From: Boswellia sacra | Lineage: Eukaryota > Streptophyta > Magnoliopsida > Sapindales > Burseraceae | NCBI GenBank assembly: GCA_013180625.2 | Contig: SNVD02002485.1 | Span: 62,001 to 126,000, forward strand | Direction: 5' to 3' | Length of the DNA stretch: 64,000 bases | Part shown: positions 46,341-63,639 of the stretch, one piece after another | How positions within the stretch are numbered: the stretch's first letter is position 1 | How the letters are laid out: each line of letters begins with the position of its first letter | Made by a program: the position numbers and the translations under genes | Notes under the pieces: model-generated | Told to the model about the DNA's origin: nothing | The model's input: the letters and a program-made list of their open reading frames with translations, nothing else | Databases searched by the model: none

Positions 46341-47353
46341 CCTTTCCCATGTACTTCTTAATCTGGTTCTTGTAAACGCAGTCGTTTTTGGAGCTTGTAG
46401 ATTGAATTATTGGAGTGATGGGTTTGCGATAAAAAGACGGGGAATTTGTTGTGTGTGTTTGTCTTGGGTTTGATAGAAAAGGAATGGCAGTGGAGTACAG
46501 GTGTTGTGAATCAGAATTTATCGCTGCCATTCAAAGGCTATTAGGCCTGGATCCTGTATCTACTTTCACTGAATGTCAATTTTAGCATGAACTTGTCTAA
46601 AAGTTATGATTAGAGTTAAAATTGATGTCATAGCTAGTGATAATTGTTGAATCTCTTGTCTTCTATGATTCAGTCTATAGAGCTGGTGGCAAATATTTCA
46701 ATCATGTTCAGTATTTTTATTATCAACCTTTGGTTTTGCTCAATTGTAGTTTATGGCCTTGTTGGAAATGATGCTCCCTAATATTTGTCTTACGGTCCGT
46801 TCATTACTTTCCAGTTATTAAAAGCAGACCCAGTCTCCTTCATGAAATTATTTCTTTCTTTCTTTTTCACTGGCATGACTTTATAGCTTGAGTATATTAA
46901 TGAATTGCAGAACCCTTGTGTGGAACTGAACTTTCTTGTTCTTAAGGTGACTGTTCAAAAGTGCGGGTGGCTTATCAGGTATGGCAATCCATTGTTTATT
47001 TCTTTTGCTAAAAAATGTGTCATTGGTGGTATTGCTATTGCAGGGGATACCTAAAAAAAATGTTTTTTTTTGATGAAAAACGCTGATCATATTTGGATTT
47101 GTTCTTGTTGCATCTATAAGAGCTACCGAATTTTCCACTTTTGCAAAAATATTAATTGATTTCCATTTATGGGTTCTCTCTTTTTAGCTCAAATATTTGA
47201 CAGAACAAACACAAAGTTTTCACTACAAGTGAATCCATCTCTAGGTTCTAATTTTAAGGCTCATTTATATTATAGTTATCAAAAAAATTTCACCTCTTTG
47301 TGCTAATTTTTTTTTTTTCTTTTTCTTTGTTGTTACACATCAAAACAATAAGG
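46341..47353. other. Probable intron or spacer in CACTA 2
   Basis: AT-rich, T-rich on the plus strand, with no coding features recognised. It fits a long first intron before the malic enzyme exons. A T/AT-rich stretch and acceptor-like sequence precede about 47354. Confidence 0.35.
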
Positions 47354-51786
<4,433 letters not shown>

Positions 51787-52083
51787 TAGTTATGTTTTCA
51801 GTATTTAAATTAATTGCCATGCTATTACTAGGATATCTAAATTTTTTAGAAAGGTGCCAGAAAGGAAATTGGTATATAAACTTTTGTTTCTGAAAATTAT
51901 TAGTTCTTTGTGAGAGCAATATTATGATGTAAATAGCCAACAAGAATAACTGTTGCCTCTGTATGTTGACACGCAAATGGAATTTTTGAAGACATTGATA
52001 TTTAGACCAGAAAATTATGGAGTAGGATAATAACTTTGATTATTAGTTTTGATCTTCATTTTTAAGACTTATTGTACTTCTCA

Positions 52084-52879
52084 GGTCTCACTTATCTTCT
52101 TTGCATCACTTTGGTCTGTCTATTTGTTCAAATCAAAATCATCATTGGGGAATGCGTAGGAAGCCCAAGACTGCATTGTTTAAGGAACTTAAGTTAACTA
52201 CTAATAGATGTTTACCTCAAGATGATGATTTGACTATGGAGAAGCTTGTTGATCGACGGGGAGAGCAGGTTGTTGATGGTAGATCATGCATCACTAGTGC
52301 TGATAATTCTTCTGATTTTAAGAAATGCAACAGGAGGCAATTATTGTAGTGTGATAAGAGTTATAGACCTGCGTTTTATGGCATTTGGCCCAAGAACATG
52401 TAAGCTCCTTTAATGAGGTTTTTTGTTTGTTTCAAATGGCTAGTATGGTCTGCATTTTAAAGGAGAATGTTCCTTTAATGAGTTTGTTTCAAATATTCCC
52501 CTCTTGCCTTTTCTAGGATTCTAGAAGGGTAAGATAGTTGGATACCGTTGAGTTGGATTGAGGGACTCATATGTTTTTTTCCAAGTTTCCAGCCATGTTG
52601 TGGGACCACGGCACCCTCTACGGAAGGACCCAGATTTGGATTATGATATTGATAGTGACGAATAATGGGAAGAGGTACAGAGAAATTCTTTATTTAAATG
52701 TAAATTGAACTAAATTTTAAGTTTTGATAACTGGCATTTTCATTGCCCAGGAGGATCCTGGGGAAAGCCTTTTTGATTGTGACAAAGATGATGAAGAAGA
52801 AGGTTGTTCAAAAGGCGGCGATGAAGAGGAAACTGAAGATGAGTTTTTCGTACCTGATGGTTATCTCTCAGAAGATGAG
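52084..52879 (+). pseudogene. FAS1: Captured FAS1 fragment (CAF-1 large subunit)
   Basis: Three exons (about 52084-52400, 52586-52674, 52751-52879) joined by GT-AG introns. They encode the middle-to-C-terminal acidic region of FASCIATA1, the large subunit of chromatin assembly factor 1, which deposits H3-H4 behind replication forks in the nucleus. Matches: 'NHHWGMRRKPKTALFKELKL', 'CDKSYRPAFYGIWPK', 'GPRHPLRKDPDLDYDIDSDE' and 'EDEFFVPDGYLSEDE'. Stops lie just before the CDKS segment (TAG at about 52347) and after DSDE (TAA at about 52662). The captured piece is 5'- and 3'-truncated. It lies about 0.3 kb after the malic enzyme fragment on the same strand. Confidence 0.88.
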
Positions 52880-53169
52880 GTAAGTAATGCTATCCCATGA
52901 TTTTGAAGTTGTGTTATTGTACTGATTTTAATATGTGGAATGTTATCAAATGTTGAAGTCTTATATAATATATCGAGGGATGCAATTGAGTTATTTTGTC
53001 CTTCTACTTCTTTTAATCACAATGGAATCACAAATATATTTGGTCCATGATTATTTTGATTCTGTGCACCTATATGTCTATATCACCCATTTGGAGACCA
53101 TTTGCTATCGTAAATTTTTGGGAAACTAGTTTAGCATAATTGTTGTTTGACATGGATAAGTTGATGCTA

Positions 53170-53500
53170 TTGCAGAGTAGCTGAAACAAGATCTTTACTC
53201 CATCAAATAGGGTATGAAAAGGCAAACCTACAGATAATGCGTCTGAAGAATGAGAGATTGCTGGTATTCAGTCTTTATTTGTTTATTTTTGTTTTTATTG
53301 AGATATATATTCAGGTATTAAATACTTTCTGTTCTTGCATGCAGAAAAGAGTACAGCTATTAAGGTCAGGAATGCAAAAGCTTCAAATTTTGAAGTTGAA
53401 TTATGTTGGACATCTCTCTGTATCTGGTGAAAGAGATGCTCAAGTAGATAATAATCTTCTTTATTCAACCTCCATTAATTTGCAATTGCTCTTTAGTTAG
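53170..53500 (+). pseudogene. Exon-like piece in CACTA 2, unrecognised
   Basis: After a cag acceptor at about 53175, the plus strand reads coding-like 'ETRSLLHQIGYEKANLQIM' and 'RLKNERLL', and after a possible intron (about 53263-53343) 'KRVQLLRSGMQKLQILKL'. A weak amphipathic, Leu/Lys-rich character is all I can see. It could be a later FAS1 exon set, a third captured gene, or element sequence. Confidence 0.3.
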
Positions 53501-54284
53501 GGTGTTTTGCAGTTGCTGTTTTTATGGTGGAACCTCTCACTTTTGGTGGTGCACTAATGTTACTCGTAAGCTTATAAGAATTGGATTTATTACTCTGTTT
53601 TTGACCCTTGGTCTTTGCTCTTTAGTTAACTATAATACAGCAAAATTAGTTCAACTTAAAAACTAACTGTAATATTTCTTTTGTAGGCCACAGAAAGTTC
53701 AACCTTTGCTAAAGACTATTCAACCAAAATTAGTTCTGGTATCTGTCCAACTTGTTTATTTATATACTTTTAAGATCTTAAAAATTTGCAACAAAAACTG
53801 ATGAAGGTTGCCTTTGGCAGGGAAGGAAGAACTCCACTGAGTACAACTCCTGTGAGTACAAGCAGTGAGGTTAAGTCAAGGTAATTCATTTTCTTGTTTC
53901 TATGTACTTAGAAAGACTTCACTTAAATAAAGGCTTATATCTATCTGGATATCTCGCATATCCATTGAGTTTGAGTGGCAAGGTGACTTAGTTTAAGCTT
54001 TGGGGTTAGATTTTCTAATGCAGTGCCAGATCTAACTTGGTTTTCATGTTTGTATTTCTATTTTTCTCTTTTTGTTCTGGTTAATGAGTTGCCACTTGTA
54101 CTGTCCAAAGCCATATAGTACTGATAAATGCATTGCCACATATGCCATTTTATATACTTTGACTACAAATCCTAGTTGATTCCTTTGTCTATTATTGCCC
54201 TGTTGATTTTTATATATTATTATTGCTTATTTGGTTTCTTGTATGCTTATTCATGAGTTTTATGTACTTTTTAAAATTAAAAAA
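53501..54284. other. CACTA 2 right interior
   Basis: Mostly AT-rich. Around 53690-53880 are short coding-like stretches next to GT/AG-like borders ('KVQPLLKTIQPKLVLV') that I cannot assign. Otherwise nothing is recognised. Confidence 0.35.
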
Positions 54285-54880
54285 ATATATAATACGTGTC
54301 AGGATGGGCTAATCCTGACACGTGTTATATATTTTTAAAAGGTACGTGTTGGCAAAAAACTGATACATAAAGGTTACACGAAAAAATGGAATATGTGTCA
54401 CTTAGTGAATGTTGTATATGTCAGTCAAAGAATGACACGTATTAAATATTTTTTAAATTAGGTGTTGGCCAAAAACCGACACATAAAAGTTACACGAAAT
54501 TATGGAATATGTGTCACTTAGTGAATCAATTATATGTCGGTCAGAGAATGACACATATGTTTTAGGAGTCCATTTGCGTCGGTCATACCTTGACAAGCAA
54601 ATGTCGTTCTTTGACCGACATATAATATGTGTCGGTCATGGAATGACACTAGTATGTCGTTTTTTGACCGAAACAAAATATGTGTCACTTACTCATTGAC
54701 ACATATTTGATAAAATCCGTTACTATATGACACATATTTGTTAATACATGTCTGCTTGTGAATGACACATATGCTTATTGTCGGTTTGACCAAGTGACAC
54801 ATATAGAATACGTGTCAGGGCCATTTATGTCACGCAAAAACCGACATGTATTTTGATATGTGTCATTTTTCGGCCGACAC
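54285..54880. repeat. CACTA 2 right subterminal repeats
   Basis: Dense copies on both strands of tgacacatat, gtgtcggtca and atatgtgtcactta. They include a direct repeat of about 120 bp (54343-54460 against 54460-54560) beginning gtgttggc(c)aaaaa(c)c(t/c)gac/at. The left end has the same motifs at about 45770-45910. Such arrays are the transposase binding regions of CACTA elements. Confidence 0.8.
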
Positions 54881-54979
54881 AAAAAACCTTTTTTGTTGTA
54901 GTGAATCAAGGAATAGTAACTACGAATTTGGTGTAGAAAATATATTAATATAATATGGAGAGAAAATAAATATACATCT

Positions 54980-55755
54980 TGTTATTTTGTGGTTTTGTCT
55001 TATTAGAATATTAGATAATTTAGGATTTTTTCTACATTAGAATTAAAAAGATTAGAATTTGTATCAAATTAGGAAGTTAAGTTTGATTGTAATTTGTTTT
55101 AATATGATAATCCTGAATACTCATAGTTTGACAAGGAAATCAAAGTAGAAAGAGTTTTGATTATACTTCTAGCCTAGGAATCATTGTTAAACTAAGAAAA
55201 AAACTCAAAGGCCTATGCAAGAGCTTTGTTCATATAAATAAAAATACTACGAGAAGAGAAGACAAAGAGAAAGCGTTTTACACACATTGGAAGAAAAAAG
55301 GTTGGTAATGTGTGGGAGTGATCTTGGAGGTCCATGATTTGGCATCTTTTGGAGACAAACACCATAGATTGTTAGTTATCTTGGGGTGTTATATGTTAGA
55401 GAGATAATCGTGTCAAAGATATGGTGCCGGTGAGTTTTTCTTGGTTAGTGTTTCATTGGAAGCATATATTATAAATTAGTGATTATCTTGGGGTATATGT
55501 ACAGAAGGCTGTAAGGTTCAAAGTCTGATCCTTATAATTGCTACTCGTATTCTTGTAATTCTTCTTACTTGTTGATCGGAATAAAGTTGCTGCTCAGATA
55601 TCTAAAGTAAACGTAAGCTTAATTGGCTGAACCACTATAAAACTGGTGTTGCCTGTCTAATCTATTTTCGTGTTTGATTTTCTTACTCGTTTCATTATAG
55701 TTTTGTTAAGATATTGGATAGAACGCTTCCCCAAATAGTGTAAATTTTCACAACA
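54980..55755. mobile_element. Solo LTR (776 bp)
   Basis: TGTTATTTTGTGG...TTTCACAACA, flanked by the 5-bp duplication catct at 54975-54979 and 55756-55760. It is absent from the matching place in copy A (about 20560-20575). No primer site, coding sequence or second LTR adjoins it, so it is best read as a solo LTR left by LTR-LTR recombination. The family is not determined. Confidence 0.72.
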
Positions 55756-55760
55756 CATCT

Positions 55761-58080
55761 TAATCATCCGTTGATATTAAAATCCAAGTACATATAGATC
55801 CTCAAAGATCTATTAAAGCTCTATTAATACTAAATCCAAGTGCCAGTAGATTCTCAAAGTTGAGACCAGAAAATGCAAAGTTTTACAATTTAGTAAGGAG
55901 AACAACTCTTTAGCTCCCAAATTTATAGTGAATTTGGTTGTTGTTTACGTTTAGGATTCTAATATTCCGGTTATTATTTACTTTTAGGATTCCAAATGTA
56001 CATATGATAATTTTGATTAATTATGATTTGCATAAGATAAAGATGTTTGTTGTTTACACTTAGCATTCTAATAATTTGATTATTATATAATTTCAGTATT
56101 TCAAATATATATAGTAAATTTAGGTAATTATTATTTACATTTAGGAGGACAGTGCCTATTTTTACATGAAGTTGATTTATTTTGGACATTACACAATGGA
56201 AAATACTTATGTGGGACAGACATACCATGTTACTATACTGAAATGGTATGCTTAACTACTAACATTAAGTCATGGGTTGAGGGTGTTTATTTTTTTAGTT
56301 GTTTTTCCAATATTTTCAATTACTCATGATAGTTTTCATCATTTTATTAGACATAGTTATTGAGTCATCTTAGGCATGGTGACATGGTATGCCTGTACTA
56401 CATAAGTCTTTCTCCTTAATAAGAGACTAAATTATAAATGTAAATCATGAAAATACTTAATTTTCTTAACCACATATGAATATTTGTGTTTTCGTAATTG
56501 GATGATTCACCAAATGAGTAAGAAGACCTAGTAAGCCTATCCCACGTAAGTCATTCTCAGTCAATAGAGTAGCGTTTCTATTTCGAGCACAGTTTCTATC
56601 TTATTGCACTCCATTCAAATTTAAATGAAGATAAAATACTACTAAGGGCTTTATTAATATATTAAACTTCGTTGTTTTTTCTTTTCGTAGTTTAATTACT
56701 TATTGAATATGTTCTCCATCTTTTAGTCGTTTAGTCAAAAACAGGCCGGTGGTAGTTGAAAAGTAAAATGGAAAAATTAATAAAATTCAGATAATTTTTA
56801 TGAGTTAAGGAACCTTATTTTTTATTTTTATGACCTAAGGAAACTATTGAGTTGTGGAATGTGGAGTAACGTATTGAAAAACTTCTCAAAATAAATCAAT
56901 AACGTCCAAACTGGATAAACATCAAGCTGCTAGTTTCTAATAATTGAGCAATCTCCACTCGATAGCTTAACTAGTACATAAAAGGAATTAGAATATGGTT
57001 AAGAAAAAAAATAATTTTTTGTAATAGTTCAAAATACACCTCTAGATTTAACTGCTTTTTTTATTTTTCCAAAAAATAGTCCTTTTATTTTTTTGTCTTG
57101 GCTTTAAAGAAGGCCCACATAATTAGCATAATTAAGGCATGTTCTTCCATTTATTTCTTTCATTGATCATTTAGGGGAATGCCGCCTCAGTTTATCTTTA
57201 ATTCGTTCTATCCTAAGTTTGAAGTTACACGTCTATTCTTATAGGAGAATACTTAAGTGAATGCCGTTAGATGTGGTAGCCAAGAAATTCGTACTATGTG
57301 TTACGTTTAATAATTTTTTAATTTCCTTTTTTTTAAATTATAGATGTTCACTTACTTTAATATTCTAAATTTTTTTTGGCAATCCAATTGTTTCATTTTC
57401 TTAACTTCTCACTATATTATACAAAGTTATAATTATATGGGCGCACCAATTAAATTAGTAAAAAAAACCTGATAAACTTAATTATTTTATGATAAATACT
57501 TGTTCTCATTGTGGTATCCTAAGTTTAAAGAAAGTAACATCCCTATTAGGGTTTTAATTAGTAGCCATATTGTGTGAAATTTCTCACAAATTACCGCATA
57601 ATTTTATCCACAATTTAGTGGTCATTCTCACCATTCTTCTGCAAGTCTCCCGATACTTCTAATGCTTCTTCCTCATAGACGCTAAGACCTGATCCCTAAG
57701 GTCTTCCTTTTATCGGTAATTTACACCTATTTGATAACTCAAACCCCCCTTACTACTTTTGGAAGCACCAAACAATATCGTCAATTCATGTCCTTGCGTC
57801 TTGGTTTTGTGTCAATTCTTGTGTAGTTTCCTGAGAAAATTGGCAAAAGAGGTCTTAGAAACCCATGATAGCTAATTTTGTGGCAGGCCTAAATCGTTGG
57901 CCAAGCAAACTTTGGGCCAATTTGAGATTGTTGTTGTTGTAAAAATAAACAACTTGTATTATAAAAATAATGAACTTATAAAATAAGTTGGAGGATATTT
58001 GATAAACCAACTTTTATATTGAGATAGAGTTGTTTCAGATTATGTTACTATAGCTTTTATTATGTTCAAATGATAAAAAT
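55761..58080. other. Copy B intergenic
   Basis: Follows copy A (20575-22258, 28322-28430, 31763-32201, 32677-33085 and, after a gap, 34706-34760). It carries the uninterrupted sites of Copia 1 (about 57130), CACTA 1 (about 57249) and the hAT MITE (about 57684). The ~105-bp tandem unit occurs at about 55932-56160. No gene is recognised. Confidence 0.7.
56197..56559. mobile_element. MITE-like inverted-repeat element in copy B
   Basis: Left end tggaaaatacttatgtggga; right end, on the minus strand, tgagaatgacttacgtggga. The imperfect inverted repeat is about 20 bp. Inside is a second inverted pair around 'ggtatgc'. Copy A lacks most of it but keeps a 26-bp internal piece (about 21053-21078 against 56415-56440). 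Family and target duplication are unclear. Confidence 0.45.
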
Positions 58081-58433
58081 GGACATATGCATTTTTCATG
58101 TGTAATATTTAATTATTAATATTTAATTTGTTAAGTTGACGAGTGTTCGATAAACAAACATTTAAAAAGGATTGTACTTTTCAAAAGCAAGATAGAGTCG
58201 TTTGGGATTGTTATTGTTATAGCTTTTATTGTGTTCGAATGACAAAATTGAATATGTGCATTACTCCTTTGTAATGTTTTAATTCTCAATATTTATTTAT
58301 TAAGCACTTGAATTTCATAAATATTATTAGTAATTTTTCATTCAATCTCAATTACAGATATTAATTCCTTCCCTAATATAGATCAAGATTATATTAAAAT
58401 GATGATATGACGAGGTTGAAGTAAATTGATGGT

Positions 58434-59545
58434 TAGAGATGGCAAAATGACAAGCTGGGGCTAGTCTTGCCCTACCCTATTTGAGGTTAGGGGCGGGTTT
58501 GGGTATGAGTGTATGTTGGCCCGCCCAAAGAGGGTCTGGGACCGAATCCAGCTCCTAGTCTTGTTTGCCCTGCCCCTTCCCATGCATCTAGAATATGCAA
58601 TTTTTTTAAGAACAATTTATATCTGAAAATTGTAAGAAATTTTAGGGTTCTTTTTGGACTCTAACATATTTATATGTTAAAATAGAAATCTCAAAGGTTA
58701 TCTAGAATTTTGTTACACTTGAAAATTCACCGTATTTGATTTTTGGTAAATTTTTGAAGTTTTCAATCCAAACCTTGAAATTTCTATAGTTTTTTTGGAC
58801 ATTTTTGGGTTTATACAAAAATTATTATAATTGATTAGGTATCTTGCAAAATTGATTCTTCTATCTTTATATAAACTCAAAAATCTTTCAAATAAAAGCC
58901 TTTTTGCTCAAATTGAAAGACTGTACAATTTATCATGAATTTTCAAATTTGAGCAGCAAACTTGGATTAATTCTTTGTTTTCATAACAGAGCATGGAAAC
59001 CGAACTGATTTTGATTAACTTTTACTTCACAAAAAATTCTTTTTTTAAGCATGTTTAATATTTTATGTGTCTCCTTTGAATCTAGAAAATTTGATAATTT
59101 TTGGAGTTTTGTAGAAATTGTTACGATTTTTTGAATCTTACTGCTCAAAATGCAAGTCTGTTAGACAAAAATTGAGAGTTGGCAAACTAAGTTGCTTCAT
59201 GGGTTTCATGACCTCATTTTGATCTAATATTTTTATTGAGGTATCCTATATGTGTCTAAATTAATTTAAGAAATTTTTGTAAGATTTGGAACAAGCATCA
59301 ATTTTTCCAAAAATCATTCAACTAAATGTGTTTGTTATGATTATAGTTGTGTACTTAATGATTTTGTTTGTTGGTATTGTTTGTTGGAATAGTATGTATG
59401 ATTTTTAGTTTGAATAGATTATTAAAAAGTGGTTATATTTATATGTGATATGTGTACATATGTTTTAATTTTTGATTAAACAAAAGATTGAAAAAAAAAT
59501 TGTAAATGATAGGGGCGGGGCAAGGCGAGTTTGGATCTGCTGAAA
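58434..59545. mobile_element. hAT-like remnant
   Basis: Starts tagagatggcaaaatgaca, close to the hAT terminus CAGGGATGGCAAAAACCC at 10046. A GC-rich stretch follows, as in that element. At 59509-59530 a second GC-rich stretch (aggggcggggcaaggcgag) may be the inner part of the other end. No 8-bp duplication or transposase was found; the middle is AT-rich and non-coding. Confidence 0.4.
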
Positions 59546-59819
59546 TATTTTACATTCATATTAAATTAAATTCTTCAAAACATTACTGAAATTTCATCTA
59601 AAGCCTATTTTTAGGACTAGCAAATGTAAAGAACGCAAGAAGGAAGTTAAATTGACCATGACAACCAAAGCAACAAATAAATAAACAATTCGGAGACGTG
59701 TGGAAAAATATTTGATGCTATTTGCATCAATAAATCTTTATCTACATATTTAAGTATCTCATGTAAGGCACGCATCGGAGTGTATTATATTATCAATAAC
59801 GAATAGTTACATTGAAAGA
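59546..59819. other. Intergenic, nothing recognised
   Basis: Short AT-rich spacer between the hAT-like remnant and the second TIR fragment. Confidence 0.4.
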
Positions 59820-60016
59820 AAAGAAAAAATTCAGGTTTACCTAATCAGCATCAAATCCCATCCAGATAGATTTATTGCTTTAATGAGAGCATCCCTCTAT
59901 TTCTGAACCTTTTCTCTCATATCCTTGCATCATTCTCCATGCTTAACCAGAGCATATTCGAAACTTCTAGTCTGAAGGGTTTACATGGCAAAGAACCGAT
60001 ATAACCATGTGGCCAT
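59820..60016 (-). pseudogene. Second TIR fragment, 3' part of exon
   Basis: Minus strand, homologous to 18085-18280 of the TNL pseudogene. 'CKDMREKVQK' and 'INLSGWDLMLI' precede the same AG|GTAAAC donor. At least three stops are present. The reading continues across the Copia insertion at 63920-64000. It shows that the TNL gene, like the F-box gene, exists in more than one copy here. Confidence 0.75.
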
Positions 60017-60328
60017 TATTAGAATATATTATTGCCCATGATTTTAGTACATGATTGATATCAATCACCTCTAGTTTAGGCATACAATCAATCATCCTTA
60101 TCGTAGGCGTACAACCAATCAATCAATCAACTACCTTTAGTTTAGGCATACAATTAATCAATCAATCAATCATTATTATAGTAATTATTTGCTTTCCTTG
60201 TTTATCATTTTTTTTTCTTTCCATTCTTGTACATATACGAGCCTATAAATAGGCTAGTTATCGTACCATGTAAACACACTATTTATATTAATACAAGTTT
60301 CTTCATCTCTCTCTTCTTGTTCATAACA
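60017..60328 (+). repeat. Copia 3 5' LTR
   Basis: 312 bp, (T)A-TTAGAATATAT...TCATAACA. It contains tctagtttaggcat and (atca)n-like repeats and a tataaataggcta TATA region at about 60244. It is longer than the 3' LTR mainly through an extra 'caatcaatca' segment. Confidence 0.85.
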
Positions 60329-60444
60329 TGGTATTAGAGCTTTGCTCTATTCTTTGATAGTTTTCACATTTGCACTTTTTCAAAAATATCTCTTTTATCT
60401 GATTTTATACTCAAGTCCCTTTGTTTTTCATTTAAACTTAGATT

Positions 60445-60446
<2 letters not shown>

Positions 60447-60526
<80 letters not shown>
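60447..60526. repeat. Compound microsatellite (CA)n(CT)n(AT)n
   Basis: Consecutive (CA)~20, (CT)~13 and (AT)~7 tracts in the Copia 3 leader, just before gag. It gives a false His/Thr-Ser/Leu reading frame at 60342-60560. Confidence 0.95.
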
Positions 60527-60556
60527 GGGTAATTATCCCTTGTTCCATAGAGAAAT

Positions 60557-61353
60557 CTGAGGTTTCAAATCCTATTAGCACCATTATTGATGGTAAAAAC
60601 TATGTTCTTTGGGCTCAAGAGATGTCTAGCTTCCTTCGGGGGTTGAAAATTATGGCATTATATTAATAGTGATGAGACAAAACCAATCAAAGGTAAAGAA
60701 GAGGAGACATCCAAATATATAGTGCTCTTTGAGGAATGGGATAGTGAGGATCATCAAATTCTTACTTGGTTTCATAACACTTGTGTACCATCGATCAAGC
60801 TTCAGTTTGGACATTTTGGCACTGCAAAAGAGGTTTGGGAACTTCTATCCAAATGCTACTCAACTACTAATGCTATTCATCAGTTTCATCCTTATGGTAA
60901 TCTTAGTCGTATGCATCAGAAACCAGGTTAGTGTATTAATGATTTTTTATATGAGATGACTATTGCATGGGACCAATTATCTATATCTGAATAATTTGGC
61001 ATCATTCTCATGATGCTGAGCTCTATGTCAAAGAAATAGATGAATTTCGGGTTTATCAATTTAACATTCGCTTTAATTGATGATATTGGGTCTGTCAGAT
61101 TTTCTCTATTACATAAGGATCCATTTCCTAATCTTCATACTATGGTTACAACATTATTGAATGAAGAAGCCCATCTCGTCAATTTAAGATCCCACCAAAC
61201 CGTTCTTTCTACTGACACAGTCTTGGCTACCTCTACATACGCTCAATCACAAGGCAAATTGGCTTGTAGGTACTGTTGTAAACCAGGACATCTTATTTCT
61301 GAATGCTTTAAGTTACAAGCTAAGCAAGGAGCTGGAAAGAATTACCAACTTTG
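60557..61353 (+). pseudogene. Copia 3 gag
   Basis: 'TIIDGKNYVLWAQEMSSFLR' begins the usual gag domain, then 'DHQILTWFHNTCVPSI' and 'GTAKEVWELLSKCYSTTNA'. The zinc knuckle 'CRYCCKPGHLISEC' keeps its full CX2CX4HX4C spacing. Stops near 60648 and 60929 and a frame change near 61040 break the gene. Confidence 0.82.
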
Positions 61354-61539
61354 ATTCAAGTCTGGTAAAGCCTCTACTCATACAACTGCTATTGCTAACT
61401 CTGAGGATTTTTCTTCTGGTGATTCCTCTTCTCTGAATGAGATTCTCAACCAGATAGACAATTCACCTCGAAACAAGCTTTTGTCCAATCCCCTACTGGT
61501 ACCTCTAATTCCTCCACTTTATGTGTCACCCAAGGTAAA

Positions 61540-63630
61540 CCTTCGTCATGGTTTTTTGACTTTGGTTGTTGTAACCATATGACTGCTGATTCCCATTTAT
61601 TTCAAAACTAAAAATATTATCTATTATACTTCTGTTATACATATTGCTGATAATTCACATCTATCTATTCAGTCATATTGGTCATGTTTCGACATCCAAT
61701 TTATCTTTATTTGACACTTTTCTTATTCCTAAGCTTTCACTAAATCCTATTTCTATTAAACAACTATGTGATCTTGGATATGAGCTACATTTTTCTTGTC
61801 ATGGTTGTTATGTGCAGGATCCACAGATAGGACAGATCCTTGAGACCGGCCATAAAGTTGATCCTTTGTTTGAACTAACATCTCTTCAACTTCGTTCCTA
61901 AACTACTTCTATGTCTGCCTCTGTGTATTGATGTGCTGCCTCTATCTCCTCATCTACTTAGCATTGTGATCTTTGTCATCTTTCTTTTTCCAAATTAAAG
62001 TTCTTTATGTTCTAGTGGTGTTTTAGGAAACATTAATCATCAAAATTTTGGTTGTGGTTCTTGCGAACTTGGAAAACATTATGCTTTACCTTTTAATACT
62101 AGTACTTCTATCTCTTTTGCTATTTTTGATCTTGTGCATCCTGATATTTCTAGACCATCTCCTATAGCCACTATGGGTGATGCCATTTATTTTGTAATAT
62201 TTGAGGATGATAACTCTTAGTTTACTTGGATATATTTTCTCAAACATTGTTCTCAATTGCCTCAAATTTATGCTAATTTTGCTACCTTTGTTAAAACTCA
62301 ATTTTCTTGTACCATTCAAAACTCTTCGCATAGATAATGCTATGGAGTATAAAGACACTGAATTTCTTCATCTACTTTTACAACATGGCAATGTCATCCA
62401 TGATCATGTCCTAGTACTTCTTAACAAAATGGACATGTCGAACGAAAACACATGCATATTTTGGACACTTGTTCTCACCCTCTTGATTTCTGCTTCTTGT
62501 CTTGAACCTTTTTGGGGAGAAGCTACTCTCACAATTGTCTATACCATCAATCGTATTCCTTCTCCTATTATTGGTAATCAAACTCCTTATGGATGATTGT
62601 ATGGTATCTCCCCTAATTATAGTCTTTTACGTGTTTTTAGGTGTGCTTGTTTTGTCTTTCTCTAGTCACAGGAATACACAAAATTAGAACCTCGTGCACA
62701 TCTTTGTCGTTTCCCTGGTTATGGGATTGAGCATAAAGGATATAAATGTTGGGATCCTATTTCTAAAAATCTACATATCTCCTGGCATATTATCGTTTAG
62801 GAACACAAAATGTTTTCCTCACTCTCTGAATTTTAATTATTTGCAAATAATTCTTCTTTTTTTTTGTAATCCTTCAATCAAATTATTTCCTAACATAAAT
62901 TTTGATCACATTGACGATGAGATATGTCCTCTTTCTCCTAACATTGTTGATGCAGGACAAACAGATGTTTAATTAATTGCCTTTCCTACAGCATCTTGCT
63001 CATCTGAGGATTCCACATCTCCACTTCCTGCCCCTACTCCTTCAAATGACCTTCCTCCTCGAGTACCTCAACCTCCACTCTATCTCATGACTATTATTGT
63101 TATTCTACTATTGTTTCTTTACATGAAGCTTCCTTCTACAAGGAAGCCAATATTAATCCTCTTTGGCAGCAAGCTATGCAACAAGAATTACAGGCCTTAG
63201 AAAAGACTCAAACTTGGGATTTGGTTGACCTACCAGTTGGCAAAAAATATTGTGGGATGCAAATGGGTCTATAAAATTAAGACCCCTACTGATGGTTGAG
63301 TGGAGCGTTACAAAGCTTGCTTAATGGCTAAGGGTTTTACTTAGGAGTATGTTATTGACTGTGAAGAGAAGTTTGCTCCAATAGCCCGCCTCACTTCTAT
63401 TCGGAGTCTCATTGTTGTAATAGCTGCACGAAAATGGCTACTATTTCAAATGGATGTTAAAAATGCTTTTCTAACGGTGATCTTTCAAAGAAAGTCTACA
63501 TGAAACCACCGTCTGGCTAGGATCATCCACCTGCAAAGCTTGTCATCTTCGTAAAGCTTTGTATGGACTCAAACAACCCCTTGGAGCATGGTTTGCCAAA
63601 TTTAGCTCCACGATTAGCCAACTTGAGTTT
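61540..63630 (+). pseudogene. Copia 3 protease, integrase and truncated RT
   Basis: Protease remnant 'SWFFDFGCCNHMTADSHLF' (D-F-G in place of D-S-G). 'LIPKLSLNPISIKQLCDLGY' follows. Integrase pieces run to 'HVERKHMHILDTCSHPLD' near 62440 and 'TPYG' near 62590. RT starts with 'NPLWQQAMQQELQALEKTQT' and reaches 'KFAPIARLTSIRSLIVV' and 'QMDVKNAFL', then 'RKALYGLKQPLGAWF' in shifted frames, and stops. The catalytic YVDD motif is not present. Frames change many times. Confidence 0.8.
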
Positions 63631-63639
63631 GAGGGGGGA

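Noticed and set aside
45056..46361. Coding exon in the CT-rich block at 46056-46361
   Set aside because: The frame owes its length to tandem duplication and low-complexity leader sequence; better read as a UTR.
60342..60560. Frame with His-Thr and Ser-Leu runs
   Set aside because: Simple translation of (CA)n(CT)n(AT)n.
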